DNA of 64,000 nucleotides from contig NW_006921533.1 of NCBI RefSeq assembly GCF_000340215.1, forward strand, positions 7,603,671-7,667,670, read 5' to 3'. The position numbers and the translations under genes were made by a program. Each line of letters opens with the position of its first letter. Within the stretch, counting starts at the first letter, position 1. The DNA comes from Pseudocercospora fijiensis CIRAD86. Taxonomy: Eukaryota > Ascomycota > Dothideomycetes > Mycosphaerellales > Mycosphaerellaceae. Shown piece by piece: positions 31,947-43,669 of the stretch. The notes under the pieces are model-generated. The model made no database searches. It was not told the DNA's origin and saw only the letters and a program-made list of their open reading frames with translations.

Positions 31947-32528
31947 CTTTCCACTTCCAGAGAGCGATTTTGGGGGTGTTGGTGGCAAAGGAGAAAGCGA
32001 TATGGGTGCGAGAGCTACACAAGTCCAATAGCAGCAAAATAGTAGCTGTGATATCATTGCAGGAGAGGAGCAGGCACATGCCGCTGTCGGGGTGTACAAC
32101 AGCTCACTGTTGTTGCCATGTTGGCGTAGCTTGAGCTGGTTGACTCGGCCCAAGCATTGCGACTGTGTGTCGTCGTCGATACTGCGCTACTACTATCATG
32201 CCGTACGTACTGGACAGTGTGATCGCAAGGCTCGAGGTGGAGGCGGTCGCGGTCGCGCGCGTTCATACATAAAATGCACTACTTCGCTCCGCGGACTCCG
32301 AGCCAATTAGCACGCGCGAGATACGTGCTTGTGCTTGCAGAAAGCTAAATAATAGGATGCGCGTTGAAATTGGCAAGATCCCGCACACGCACACATCGTG
32401 CGACGTGCGACCATCCTTGCGCCAACGCCTGCACTGTTCGCATGCGCATGCACTCATCACTCACTCTAGAATATCCATATCTTAGTAGAGATTGGGACAT
32501 ACAGCGCGCGTTTGCGTGGTGAGTCAAC
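31947..32528. promoter_or_regulatory. Divergent promoter region between the fructosamine kinase and ERG4
   Basis: 582 bp between the two start codons. No specific factor site is claimed. Sharing is inferred from the head-to-head layout. Confidence 0.4.
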
Positions 32529-34289
32529 ATGTCCGAACGACGAGTTACGCGCAGCGCGACCGGCAAAACGCCCAGGTACGGCCAGAAATCACATGTAAAC
32601 AACTTTTCGCCTTTGCTGACCACTCCGCCCGTGCAGGAAATCCATGGTCCCTGACGGCTTCGTCGAGACTCCAGGCTCGCGACGACGCACCACGAGAAAA
32701 TCTGGCGCCCCTTCTTCAGACGATCGCTCTCCATCGCCCGTACAAGAAATCACCGCTGTCTCCCAAAAGAACATCACATGTGCAGATGGCGACGCGAGGA
32801 AGGCCAATGGTCATGCCAACGGACATACCAATGGACATGCCAAGGGACACATGAATGCTTCGCTCAAGCCCAGAGTCATTGACGGCTGGCTTGAAGGCTC
32901 CGATCCAAAGATCGACCATGATCCTCACTACGACTTTGGAGGCACACTGGGCGTATCGGCCATGATGCTTGGATTCCCCTTGCTCATGTGGTACATGTGG
33001 ATAGGCGCTACCTACTACGACGGCAAGTTCCCATCTGAGCCAAACATGTCCTGGTCCCAATTTGCCAAGCATCTCTTTCATCTCGCATACACTGGCGCAT
33101 TCCCGCATGCAAAGGCCTGGGCCATATACTGGACTTTCTTCGTCTTTGAAGCCATCCTCTACCTGTTCATGCCTGGAGTCTACGCAAAGGGCAAGCCACT
33201 GCCACACGAGGGCGGCAAGCAGCTTACATACTACTGCAATGGCGTGTACAGCTTCTATTTCTCCATCGTCGTCGCTCTGCTCCTGCACTACACCGGTCTT
33301 TTCAAAATGTACACCTTGATCGACGAGTTTGGCCCCATCATGTCAGTCGCCATCTTCACCGGCTTCATCGTCAGCATCATCGCTTACGTCTCTGCTCTCG
33401 CTCGTGGAGCCCAACATCGCATGACTGGCAACCACATCTATGACTTCTTTATGGGCGCCGAGCTCAACCCACGCATGTTTGCCTGGCTCGATTTCAAAAT
33501 GTTCTTCGAGGTCCGCCTTCCATGGTTCATCCTTTTCTTCACTACCCTTTCCGCAGCTTTCCGCCAGTACGAGACCTACGGATATGTTACTGCTGAGGTC
33601 GGATTTCTCCTGATGGCTCATTGGCTCTATGCCAACGCCTGCTGTAAGGGAGAGGAAATGATCGTCACTACCTGGGACATGTATTACGAGAAGTGGGGTT
33701 TCATGCTCATCTTCTGGAACTTGGCTGGTGTGCCTTTGAGCTACTGCCATTGCACTGTCTACCTGGCCAACCATCATCCATCCGAGTACCAATGGTCAAA
33801 GCCGGTCCTGTTCTTCCTCTACGCCGCCTACCTCTTCGCATACTGGGTGTGGGACACCGGCAATAGCCAGAAGAACATGTTCCGTTCCATGGAGAGAGGA
33901 TACCACCAGCACAGAAAGACCTTCCCTCAGCTGCCATGGAAGTATGTGGAGAACCCACAGTCGATCAAGACCGAGACTGGCGATTCCATCCTCGTTGATG
34001 GTTGGTTCAAGTATGCTCGCAAGATTCACTACACCGCCGACATGTGGTTTGCGCTGAACTGGGGCCTTATCACTGGATTCTCAAGCCCTTTTCCATGGTT
34101 CTACCCTGTCTTCTTTGCCCTGATGATAGTGCATCGTGCGTACAGAGATGTGCAGAGATGTAGAGAAAAGTACGGTGACGCGTGGATTGAGTACGAGAAG
34201 AGAGTGCCGTACATGTTCATTCCGGTGAGTATCTTCGTCGTTCATAGTCGCCTTCTCATGCTGACGTTGCTGCGCAGTTCGTCATCTAA
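32529..34289 (+). CDS. ERG4: Delta(24(24(1)))-sterol reductase, last step of ergosterol synthesis
   Basis: Erg4 reduces the C24(28) double bond with NADPH in the ER membrane to give ergosterol. Three exons: 32529-32575, 32637-34224 and 34278-34289; 548 residues. The 47-nt first exon encodes [15 protein letters not shown] and splices in frame (61-nt intron) to [14 protein letters not shown]. The last exon is only TTC GTC ATC TAA, completing the usual end YMFIPFVI. Family features are the membrane segment [43 protein letters not shown] and a C-terminal [18 protein letters not shown] block. A short [14 protein letters not shown] repeat lies in the cytosolic N-terminus. Sterol-responsive control is likely in general but no site was identified. 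Confidence 0.92.
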
Positions 34290-35287
34290 ATGCCGCAGAT
34301 TTTGTCTTGGGGACGGAACGTGTAAAGTAGTCAACACGGAGAGCGTGCGGAATAGTGTGGGTCGTGGGTGTTTTTGTGCGTGGCGTTTGAGCTGAAAGTG
34401 TACAGCGCACGTGTCGATGCCATCGAGGGAGTGTTGGATACACTCCTCGTCTACTTACTCGCTAATTGTCCAATCTCGTATGGTAATGCCGCGGCTCGGT
34501 TCCTGTCGAAGTCGGGAAACTGTCAACTTCTCCAGGCGCGTCATTCCTCCAAGACTATACTCCCTGGCATTATCTTGAAGCGCGCATCTACCACGGTTGA
34601 CAGTTCTTGATGCGTGAATCAGCTTCCTCCGGCGCGCTGTACGCGATGCCGAAAGTGTCGTCTGACCGAGCTTGTGGAAGCTCTCCGCAGCCAACCAGAT
34701 TACCGTACCGAACGGCGTGGTCGACGGACTTCATTCTCTCTCTGCACCTCCTCGATCGACATCACCGTCACCGGATCGACGAACACACCAAGTGATGTGC
34801 ACACTGCACTTCACAGCAAGGCACCTTTGCGATCTCGTTGGACACGCGTTTCTACACTATCTATCTATATGGACAGCAAGCTGCACGTTCGGCTCTTGCG
34901 ATATATGCATAGCTTTCGCACACTCGCCATCTGACTTTCGAAGTCATGAAGATCACGGCTACTCTCTGGGCATATCCCCGGCCGTTGAATGACGACTGAC
35001 TTAGAAGCTAAGAAGCGCCGATCGAGCAGTGAGTGTACCATGGCTGGAACATGTGCACGAAAAGGTGCACGATGTGCCTGATGGCGTAGTCGTGGATCAG
35101 CTGGTACAGAGAACTCATGTACATAAGGTGGGAGGAGTGTCGGCGCGTCGCTACGGCCGTTCAGGCTCGTATGCACATCTGGTACGCTCTTTTTACTGCT
35201 GCCCAGCTTCAGGTTGCCATATAGACTACATTGCAGCCGCGCTCCATCCATCTCGTCGCTGCTCAAATCACGATACAGCTTGCCACG
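34290..35287. other. Intergenic region
   Basis: About 1 kb between ERG4 and the Vps62-like gene. A chance CTRCRKCRL in a plus-strand frame near 34640 lacks the rest of a Zn2Cys6 motif. Nothing supported. Confidence 0.5.
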
Positions 35288-36349
35288 ATGTTGGCAGCAT
35301 TGCTTCTCGCTTTCGGGCTCACCGCACACGCAGTGCCGTTCGAACGACGACAAGCAGCACCATCAGACGTGCCAGACTATGTAACCAAATATGCACCAAT
35401 CGTACACCTCTTCTCGGCGGAGTCTTATTTTCCTTCCGACATTGGAGCTCAGCTCGCAAACACAAAAGCATACATAAACTTGACTTCCGCGGATAGTGGA
35501 CCATCAACGCTGACACTCGACAACCTCAATGATCTGAATAATCTTGCGAACTCGAGCGATGGCAAGAATGTCTATCTCACCTCCATCTACGATCCCACCA
35601 CTGACCCACGACCTCAATACCTCTACGGCGTAAAGCCTGACAGCAATGGCAAGACTGACAATGCCATCAGTTCAGCCATCATCACCGTCGACAAAGGCAA
35701 CAATACATTAGACGTATTCTACTTCTACTTCTACGCATTCGATTACGGCGGAGACTACATAGCCGTCGGCAACGTGGGCAACCACGTCGGAGATTGGGAG
35801 CACAACATGATCCGCTTCGAAGACAGCAAGCCCACGCAAATCTACTACAGCCAGCATTCCGGAGGTCAAGCTTTCGACTACTCGGCCACAGAGAAGTACG
35901 CAAGTACTGGCCGAGCAATCACATATTCCGCCAACGGCACTCACGCCAACTATGCCACCACAGGAACTCACGACCACACAATCCCAGGCATCAATCTTCC
36001 CGCTGGACCCGTCGAAGACCATTCCGACGCAGGACCAGTTTGGGACCCGACTCTTTCGGCATATTATTACAGCTACACCCCCTCTTCCAACACTTTCACG
36101 CCGTATAGCGATAATGCACCCGTGAACTGGCTCTATTTCAATGGTCAATGGGGTGACGATAGATATCCGGAGTCAGATCCCAGACAGAAGTGTTTTTTGG
36201 AGATTGAAGGTTTGTGTCAGTATAGTTCTGGACCGAATGGACCTCTGTTTAAAGATCTTGATAGGAAGAATGTTTGTCCGGATGGGAAGTCGTGTGAGGT
36301 TTTGCCTTTTTTGCTTCCTAGAGAGGATGATGGGGGGTTGATGAGGTGA
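35288..36349 (+). CDS. Secreted Vps62-like (DUF946 family) protein
   Basis: 353 residues with no intron. The start MLAALLLAFGLTAHAVPFERRQ is a signal peptide followed by a probable Kex2-type Arg-Arg site. The body shows KYAPIVHLFSAESYFPSDIG, then NHVGDWEHNMIRF, YYSQHSGGQAFDY, GTHANYATTGTHDH, VWDPTLSAYYY and NGQWGDDRYPE. This is the typical order in fungal Vps62-related proteins, named after a yeast gene with a vacuolar sorting phenotype; the biochemical role is unknown. Conserved His and Asp residues in DWEHN, THAN and THDH could bind metal, which is inference. Paired Cys residues occur only near the C-terminus (KCFLEIEGLCQ, VCPDGKSCE). Secretion is inferred from the signal sequence. Confidence 0.8.
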   Translation: MLAALLLAFGLTAHAVPFERRQAAPSDVPDYVTKYAPIVHLFSAESYFPSDIGAQLANTKAYINLTSADSGPSTLTLDNLNDLNNLANSSDGKNVYLTSIYDPTTDPRPQYLYGVKPDSNGKTDNAISSAIITVDKGNNTLDVFYFYFYAFDYGGDYIAVGNVGNHVGDWEHNMIRFEDSKPTQIYYSQHSGGQAFDYSATEKYASTGRAITYSANGTHANYATTGTHDHTIPGINLPAGPVEDHSDAGPVWDPTLSAYYYSYTPSSNTFTPYSDNAPVNWLYFNGQWGDDRYPESDPRQKCFLEIEGLCQYSSGPNGPLFKDLDRKNVCPDGKSCEVLPFLLPREDDGGLMR

Positions 36350-37038
36350 GTGATAGAAGGGGACTGGCTCCTTTCGGAAGCTCCGTGGATGCAGCTCTCG
36401 TGTCTTCCCACTAGAGGTCTGAGTGGAGATAGAGAAGGGATAGGTATTAAAGAAGCAGACCATGTTGTTGTTATTTGAAACGTGCTTATATCACGCAATG
36501 AGCCCACACGCGCTCCATTCTTCAAGCATCGATCCGAGATGTGTCGTCTAACAAATCACGCCACATGGAACATCTTCAGACATCCCAGCAGATCTCCATC
36601 GGAAAGCGCCGCCCAGGTGCTCCACAACCGTGACGGCATGCGACCACGAGCGGGACATCAGCCCATGTCCCATCTGCCGACTCTCCTGACATGGTCATGC
36701 CGTACACCAAAGCCGTGATTTCGTGACAATCTGTCGGATGCGAATTCATATACAGTGCATGAAGTAGGCAGACACGTAACGCATTTCTTCTCCAACCACA
36801 TCCACATCAACTCTCATATATCAAACAGACACAGACATTGATTCTTTTTCTTTCTCACCATGGTCCAACCACCAGCCACCAACAGAAAGGACTCAACAAG
36901 CAGTACGGATACAGAAAGCAACCCCTACTATCCCACTCGCCTCGAAAACTATTTCAACGTCGTGGCTACTGCTCTCCATACCACAAAACCCGCTGTCCAT
37001 TTATATTTTTTAAAACAACAGGAAGCAGCGCACAAAGC
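36350..37038. other. Intergenic region with an upstream small open frame
   Basis: Holds the Vps62-like 3' flank and the upstream region of the small membrane-protein gene. An ATG in an excellent context (CACCATGG, 36860) opens a 65-codon frame (to 37057) that overlaps the next gene's start in another frame; it may be a regulatory upstream ORF. Confidence 0.4.
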
Positions 37039-37348
37039 ATGTCGACAACGACGATGATGATGATGATGAAAACTTTCGCGGTTTTTCTAGGAGGTTTCGC
37101 TGTTGTGTAAGATAAATAACCACCACCACCACCACGTCGCTCTCGCCTTATCTTATACTAACTAGTTCTGATATTTTAGATTCGGAACACGAGCTTCTAA
37201 CGCTTATGCCCGAGGTACTGGGATTTTTGCCGGACGTTCGTCGGATTCGCAGACGTTTGAGAGGATTTCGAGGAGAGAGGAAATTCGAAGGGGGATTTGG
37301 AGCGAGCTTGAGTGGTTGCATGAGAGGGATTTGAGTGGTAGTTTGTGA
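37039..37348 (+). CDS. Small single-pass membrane protein, 78 residues
   Basis: Exons 37039-37106 and 37180-37348 are joined over a 73-nt intron with strong signals: donor GTAAGA, branch point TACTAAC, acceptor TTTTAG. The product starts MSTTTMMMMMK, then has a hydrophobic stretch FAVFLGGFAVVFGTRA across the splice junction, then a basic-acidic helix (FERISRREEIRRGIWSELEWLHERDL). The Met run comes from an ATG trinucleotide repeat. Shape and charge pattern resemble small mitochondrial inner-membrane proteins, but I recognise no family. The frame is open upstream to 36838, so the start could lie earlier. Support is the matching splice phase plus strong splice signals. Confidence 0.5.
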
Positions 37349-38387
37349 GGGAGGGAGGAGTGGGGAGGGTGGTAGAATCAAGAGGTGTTTTGGGGCGGTG
37401 GGGTTTGGATTAACAGGACGAGGACGAGGATGAGGCGTTTTAGTGGGTGGGGATATATCGTTTGGACTTTTGGGGTTGGGTTGGTAGGATGGGTACGGAG
37501 TGCTTATGGATTAGACACATACAGTGCAATTTGGAGTTGCAGTACCTACCTACCGTGTCTCTGTACACTGCTTCACAAGTGCTAGTCCATGTTCCAGATC
37601 AGACCATGCCCATGTCCATGTCTGCCACGCCACTACCATGTGCTGCACGCTGATATAAGAGGTAGGTACCTATGTCTTGCTATAGGCGTCATTTGCCGCA
37701 GGAAATGCCAATGCTTCTCCAAAGGTGCTTGCCATTAAGAACGCGGGCATTCCTGCGCCGCCATCGATTGTCAACCCAGGCATTCTAATGTGACCGGTGT
37801 CCTGACCCCATATGTTGGCATTCCAAGATCTCTCGTCTTATTCTAGGCCACAAGCTGCTCGTTGGTCGGAATGATCGATGATTGCTTAGACCAGCAGAAG
37901 TAGATCTCGTGTCTGGCTTGCAGCAGGTCGAAGACGACGAGACGATGTGGGTGGCAGAGCATGAACAACAATCTCGAAATCGTAAGATATGGCAGAAGGC
38001 TGGAAGTAGAGCAGCAGTGCGATCCGGAGGAGGAGTATGTGCATGTGCTGAAGGAGGAAGTGGCTGGCAAGATGGCAGCCGACCTCAGATGTTCTCATCC
38101 CTAGCTGCGTACTTTTCATACCGTGTTGACCTTCATTTCCTTTGCCCCCTCGCTGTGACACACACATCACCATAGCAGAGCTTGTGACACTTGTTACTAT
38201 GAGTCCAGGCATCATGGAAAAGATTGCCAGGGGGATAGAGGGATAGACTGCCGACAGCGACAGCTTTCGGCCGGCGGGCAAGTTGTATGCACGAAGCCAA
38301 AGTGGTGAGCAACTCTTCCGACCCAACACCTCACCAACAACAGCAGATCAAGACTGAAGCACTTGATACTACTTGACGAAGATCGCT
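37349..38387. other. Intergenic region
   Basis: About 1 kb. A minus-strand frame (38329-37886) begins with a plausible hydrophobic segment but ends in low-complexity translation and is not accepted as a gene. Confidence 0.45.
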
Positions 38388-39125
38388 ATGGAGACTCAGA
38401 TCGTGCTACGATGGGCGAGACGCGAAGATATTCCATACATGACAGAGATCTTGAAGACCAATTTTCTCACCTTCGAATTCCACGACCATTTTTGCCCAAC
38501 TCGAAGGGAGAACCAGGAGGAGTTCTACAACTTCCTACTTCGCCGCATCAAGCAATTCTTCATGAAGCCAGAATGTCGATACATGGTTGCAGAAGCCACA
38601 ACCCCATCTATCAATGGCAAGCAGAGCACCGAAATCGTCGGCTTCGCCTCCTGGGAAGCCCAGGGCGACGCCAATATTGTCGGGCAGGAATGGAGAAGCC
38701 AACGAGCTGGAGTATATGCTGGATTCGAGAGAATGCTAGGTGGCATCGAGCTGGAGTACTACCGCTACTTCTTGAATAGAATCTTCGACTACAAAGGCTT
38801 CGCAATGTGTCTGGACCGACTGCATTCTGTCTACGAAGGTGTGCAGGGTCTGGATCCGTGCATGCACCTGCAATTCTTGATGGTCGCTCCGAAGTGGCAA
38901 CGCGGTCAGCGGGGAACTGGTGTTGGCAAGCGTCTCTTCCAATGGGGCGTGGATGTTTCCGAAAAGACTGGAATCCCTCTGGTCATCGAGAGTAGTCTGC
39001 TGGCCTACAACTTCTACTTGAAGAACGGCTGTAAACTGCTGAAGGAAGTCCGCATCGATTTGGTTCCTGAAAAAGCTTACGATCTTCCTGTTGTGTGGTA
39101 CGAGCCGAAAAAGATCCCGACGTAG
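38388..39125 (+). CDS. GNAT-family N-acetyltransferase
   Basis: 245 residues with no intron, from the first ATG of the frame (METQIVLRWARREDIPYMTEIL). The acetyl-CoA-binding motif A is visible as LQFLMVAPKWQRGQRGTGVGKRLFQWG, with the Q/R-x-x-G-x-G/A-type loop. It is followed by motif B-like SSLLAYNFYLKNGCKLLKEVR. The N-terminal part (EIVGFASWEAQGD) fits the strand carrying the acceptor site. Fungal proteins of this type act on small amines or peptides; the substrate is unknown. The neighbours give no pathway hint. Confidence 0.8.
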   Translation: METQIVLRWARREDIPYMTEILKTNFLTFEFHDHFCPTRRENQEEFYNFLLRRIKQFFMKPECRYMVAEATTPSINGKQSTEIVGFASWEAQGDANIVGQEWRSQRAGVYAGFERMLGGIELEYYRYFLNRIFDYKGFAMCLDRLHSVYEGVQGLDPCMHLQFLMVAPKWQRGQRGTGVGKRLFQWGVDVSEKTGIPLVIESSLLAYNFYLKNGCKLLKEVRIDLVPEKAYDLPVVWYEPKKIPT

Positions 39126-39802
39126 ATGTCGACTCTGCTCGTGGTGCTCTTCAATACCTCCAGGCCTTTGTACATCGTGAACCAAAGGCCCATGAAATCG
39201 ATTTCCTCCGCGACTACAGTGCTGGTGTGCATACTATCGGCCATTTTGAATGAGCTCGCATCGAGGTCAAGTCTTCAGTCTCAGTCTGAACGATCCTTGA
39301 ACAGAAATCCTAGAGTCAAGATGGACCAATGAAGGAATTCACAGCGGCGTTTAGGAACTCAGGTGATATTATGCAGGGCGAAAGCTATATCAAACAATTC
39401 GAACGAGTACGGCATCTACACTGGCATTGCCCGGAACTGTTTCCAGGCCCCACTTCGACAATGTCAGCTTTGTCAGCCTAGCGGTGCTGTCATCACTAAT
39501 GGGCACTCTCGCGCTCCACTCCGGACGTACAAACCTCAGCTTATGGGTCCTGAAGGATGACACCTCGTCACGTAGAGTCGTACAAATTTTCAGCCGCCAT
39601 GTTGCAGATTCGCATTTTACGACTATCACGTCCGGCTCGGTTCTTCACGAGCACGAACCTTGTTCGTCCAACCGAGCTCCTCTCGCCAAGACCACCAGGG
39701 TGCTACTCAAGGACTAAACACATAAAGTGAGCTGACTATCCACATTATATACCAAACATTTTGGTCTTTTGTGCCAATCCATAAGCTCTCTACGCTTACA
39801 AA
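39126..39802. other. Intergenic region
   Basis: About 0.7 kb, terminator and promoter sequence between the acetyltransferase and the epoxide hydrolase. Nothing else seen. Confidence 0.45.
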
Positions 39803-41057
39803 ATGGTCAAATACGAAGAACACGAGGCCACCTACACTCACGATGGCGAGAAGAAGATCTTCTATCTTGCTGCTGGGCCAAAGCATGGGCCGACCATCGT
39901 CTTTGTACATGGCAAGTTTAGCGTCGTTAGGAATATATTGAATATGGCTGACGAATATCTCAAGGCTGGCCTGCGATTGCGAAGACGTGGAAGAACCAAA
40001 TTGACACCTTCGCCAATCTGGGCTTCAGAGTGATTGCCCCAGACATGCCAGGTAAACTCGGCAAACACGGCTTACGCTTTCATCGCTACTGACAGGCATC
40101 GGGCAGGCTATGGTCGTACATCAGCACGCAAGAAGATCGAAGACTACTCTTTGGAGAGCATCAACATTGCAATGGCTGCTATGCTGGACCACGTCGGCCA
40201 GGAAGCTGCGATCTGGATCGGGCATGATTGGGGTTGTGGTGCGGTCTGGTCTTTCGCAGAGCACTACCCCGAGCGAACCATTGCAGTGGCAGGGTTAGCA
40301 GTGCCGAGCCATGTCATTGAGAAAGGTCTTGAAGAAGAGCTGAAGACTGTCAACCGCGACACTTATCCCGAAGACCAGTATCCTTACGGCCAGTGGGACT
40401 ATCAACGATTCTATCAAGTCAACTTTGAAAAGGCTACATCATGGTTTGACTCCGATATCGCAGCATGCGTGCGTGCTTTCTATGCGAAAGGCAGTCCAGC
40501 CAGCCTCGGCAAGCCAGCCTTCACAGCGAATGTGCAGAAAGATGGTGGGTGGTTCGGTGGCCTCGAGAAGCCAGACCCAGCCTGGAAACAAATCCCGATC
40601 GAAGCAACCTGCATTGACGAGGATATCTACAAAGATCTCGTCGAAGCCATGGAGCGCACTTCATTCTACGGTGCCGATGCATGGTACGCGAACCACGAAA
40701 CGAACCGAAAATACTTCTTCGAGAAAGCCAAGAACGATGGCTATCTCCATATGCCAACGCTTTTCATTCATGCGAGATACGACACCATCTGTGACACTTT
40801 CACATCTTCCCTAGCCGAGCCCGGCAGGAAGTTTTGTACAAACTTGACAGAGGTGAGCTGAGCATAAAAACAAAGTCTTTGAATGTGCTGCTGACTGACC
40901 GACCTTTTCCAACCAGGCAAGTATTGAAGCCGGTCATTGGGTCGCTCAAGAGAAGCCGGAGGAAGTCAACCAAATCATCACGAGATGGATTCTGGAATCT
41001 GTACCACAGCAGTGGCCGGGTTATTGGACTCGTGGGTTTGTTAAGTCGAAGGTCTGA
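39803..41057 (+). CDS. Epoxide-hydrolase-like alpha/beta hydrolase
   Basis: Four exons: 39803-39911, 39965-40051, 40107-40852 and 40917-41057; 360 residues. The first intron is GC-AG (GCAAGT donor); splicing there builds the oxyanion-hole motif VHGWPAIAKTWKNQI. The second joins APDMPG to YGRTSARKK, the third joins NLTE to ASIEAGHWVAQEKPEEV. The nucleophile is Asp106 in WIGHDWGCGAVW and the general base is probably His321 in EAGHWV. The acid is likely the Asp in HARYDTICD. The two cap tyrosines needed for epoxide opening were not assigned, so another hydrolase activity (e.g. haloalkane or ester) cannot be ruled out. It converges on the pyruvate decarboxylase gene. Confidence 0.82.
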
Positions 41058-41637
41058 TGAGCAGGTAGCGAGATTTTTATTATTTGAAATCATAGAATCA
41101 GCTTTGGAAAACCCTGTCCTACTCTTCTACGAGCCTCTTTGTTTTTCCTTCCGATGGATAATACGCGAGTCGAGTCGCTGATGCCAAGCAGCTTCCCCAT
41201 CACCCTCACCCTCACACTTCTCTCACTAGATAACGCGCCTTGTCTTACGCTTGCTAGATACTCTACGAATTCGACTCATCTCCTCAACGCACTTTTGCGA
41301 CCGAACGAAGCCTGCTTTAGTCGTTCATGGTCGTAGGGATGATGATCGTTTGGTGCGAGTTTAAGGAATTATGGGTATGGTTCAGAATTGGAATTCAGCA
41401 ATTTGATTGCGGATATGAGAATTTGGGGGGATATCAGTTTGTATTTTGAATGCGAGGTGGAGAGCGCAGGAAGAGAGGTATTAAAGATTAGGATTTGTGC
41501 GGCGTCTAAGATGCTAGATATGCGTTTCTGATGTGTGATCAGTGCTGTGTGCATGAGTTCCCCACCCGCTGGTTCTAATCTAGTGTGAACACCGAGTCAT
41601 GCTGCATCATGAATTGCTTACTTCTTCCTCGCCACCG
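41058..41637. other. Spacer between convergent genes
   Basis: 3' flanks of the epoxide hydrolase and pyruvate decarboxylase genes. No feature seen. Confidence 0.4.
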
Positions 41638-43465
<1,828 letters not shown>

Positions 43466-43669
43466 AACGATGGTGGAAACTGGTGTTGGTGTTGTTGCGA
43501 TGCGCGCGCGTCATGTCCGTGACAGCGAGCGGCATGATTTTATCGTAAGACTTTTCAATCGTTAATGCTGTTGATCTGATGCTGAAACTCGGCTCAACGT
43601 GACAACGCGTTCACGCGCGATTGAAGAGCAGCATTGAAGAAATCGTTGACGCGCGAGTTTTCGGTCTGC
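43466..43669. other. Short spacer
   Basis: Between the decarboxylase start and the stop of the ATRIP-like gene, both on the minus strand. Confidence 0.4.

Noticed and set aside
34614..34934. CTRCRKCRL, resembling the start of a Zn2Cys6 DNA-binding motif
   Set aside because: The remaining Cys residues and the basic linker are absent.
35708..36148. 146-codon minus-strand frame
   Set aside because: Antisense to the Vps62-like gene, with repetitive Val/Gly composition.
37886..38329. 147-codon minus-strand frame with a hydrophobic start
   Set aside because: The second half is low-complexity translation; no family recognised and it overlaps a probable promoter.
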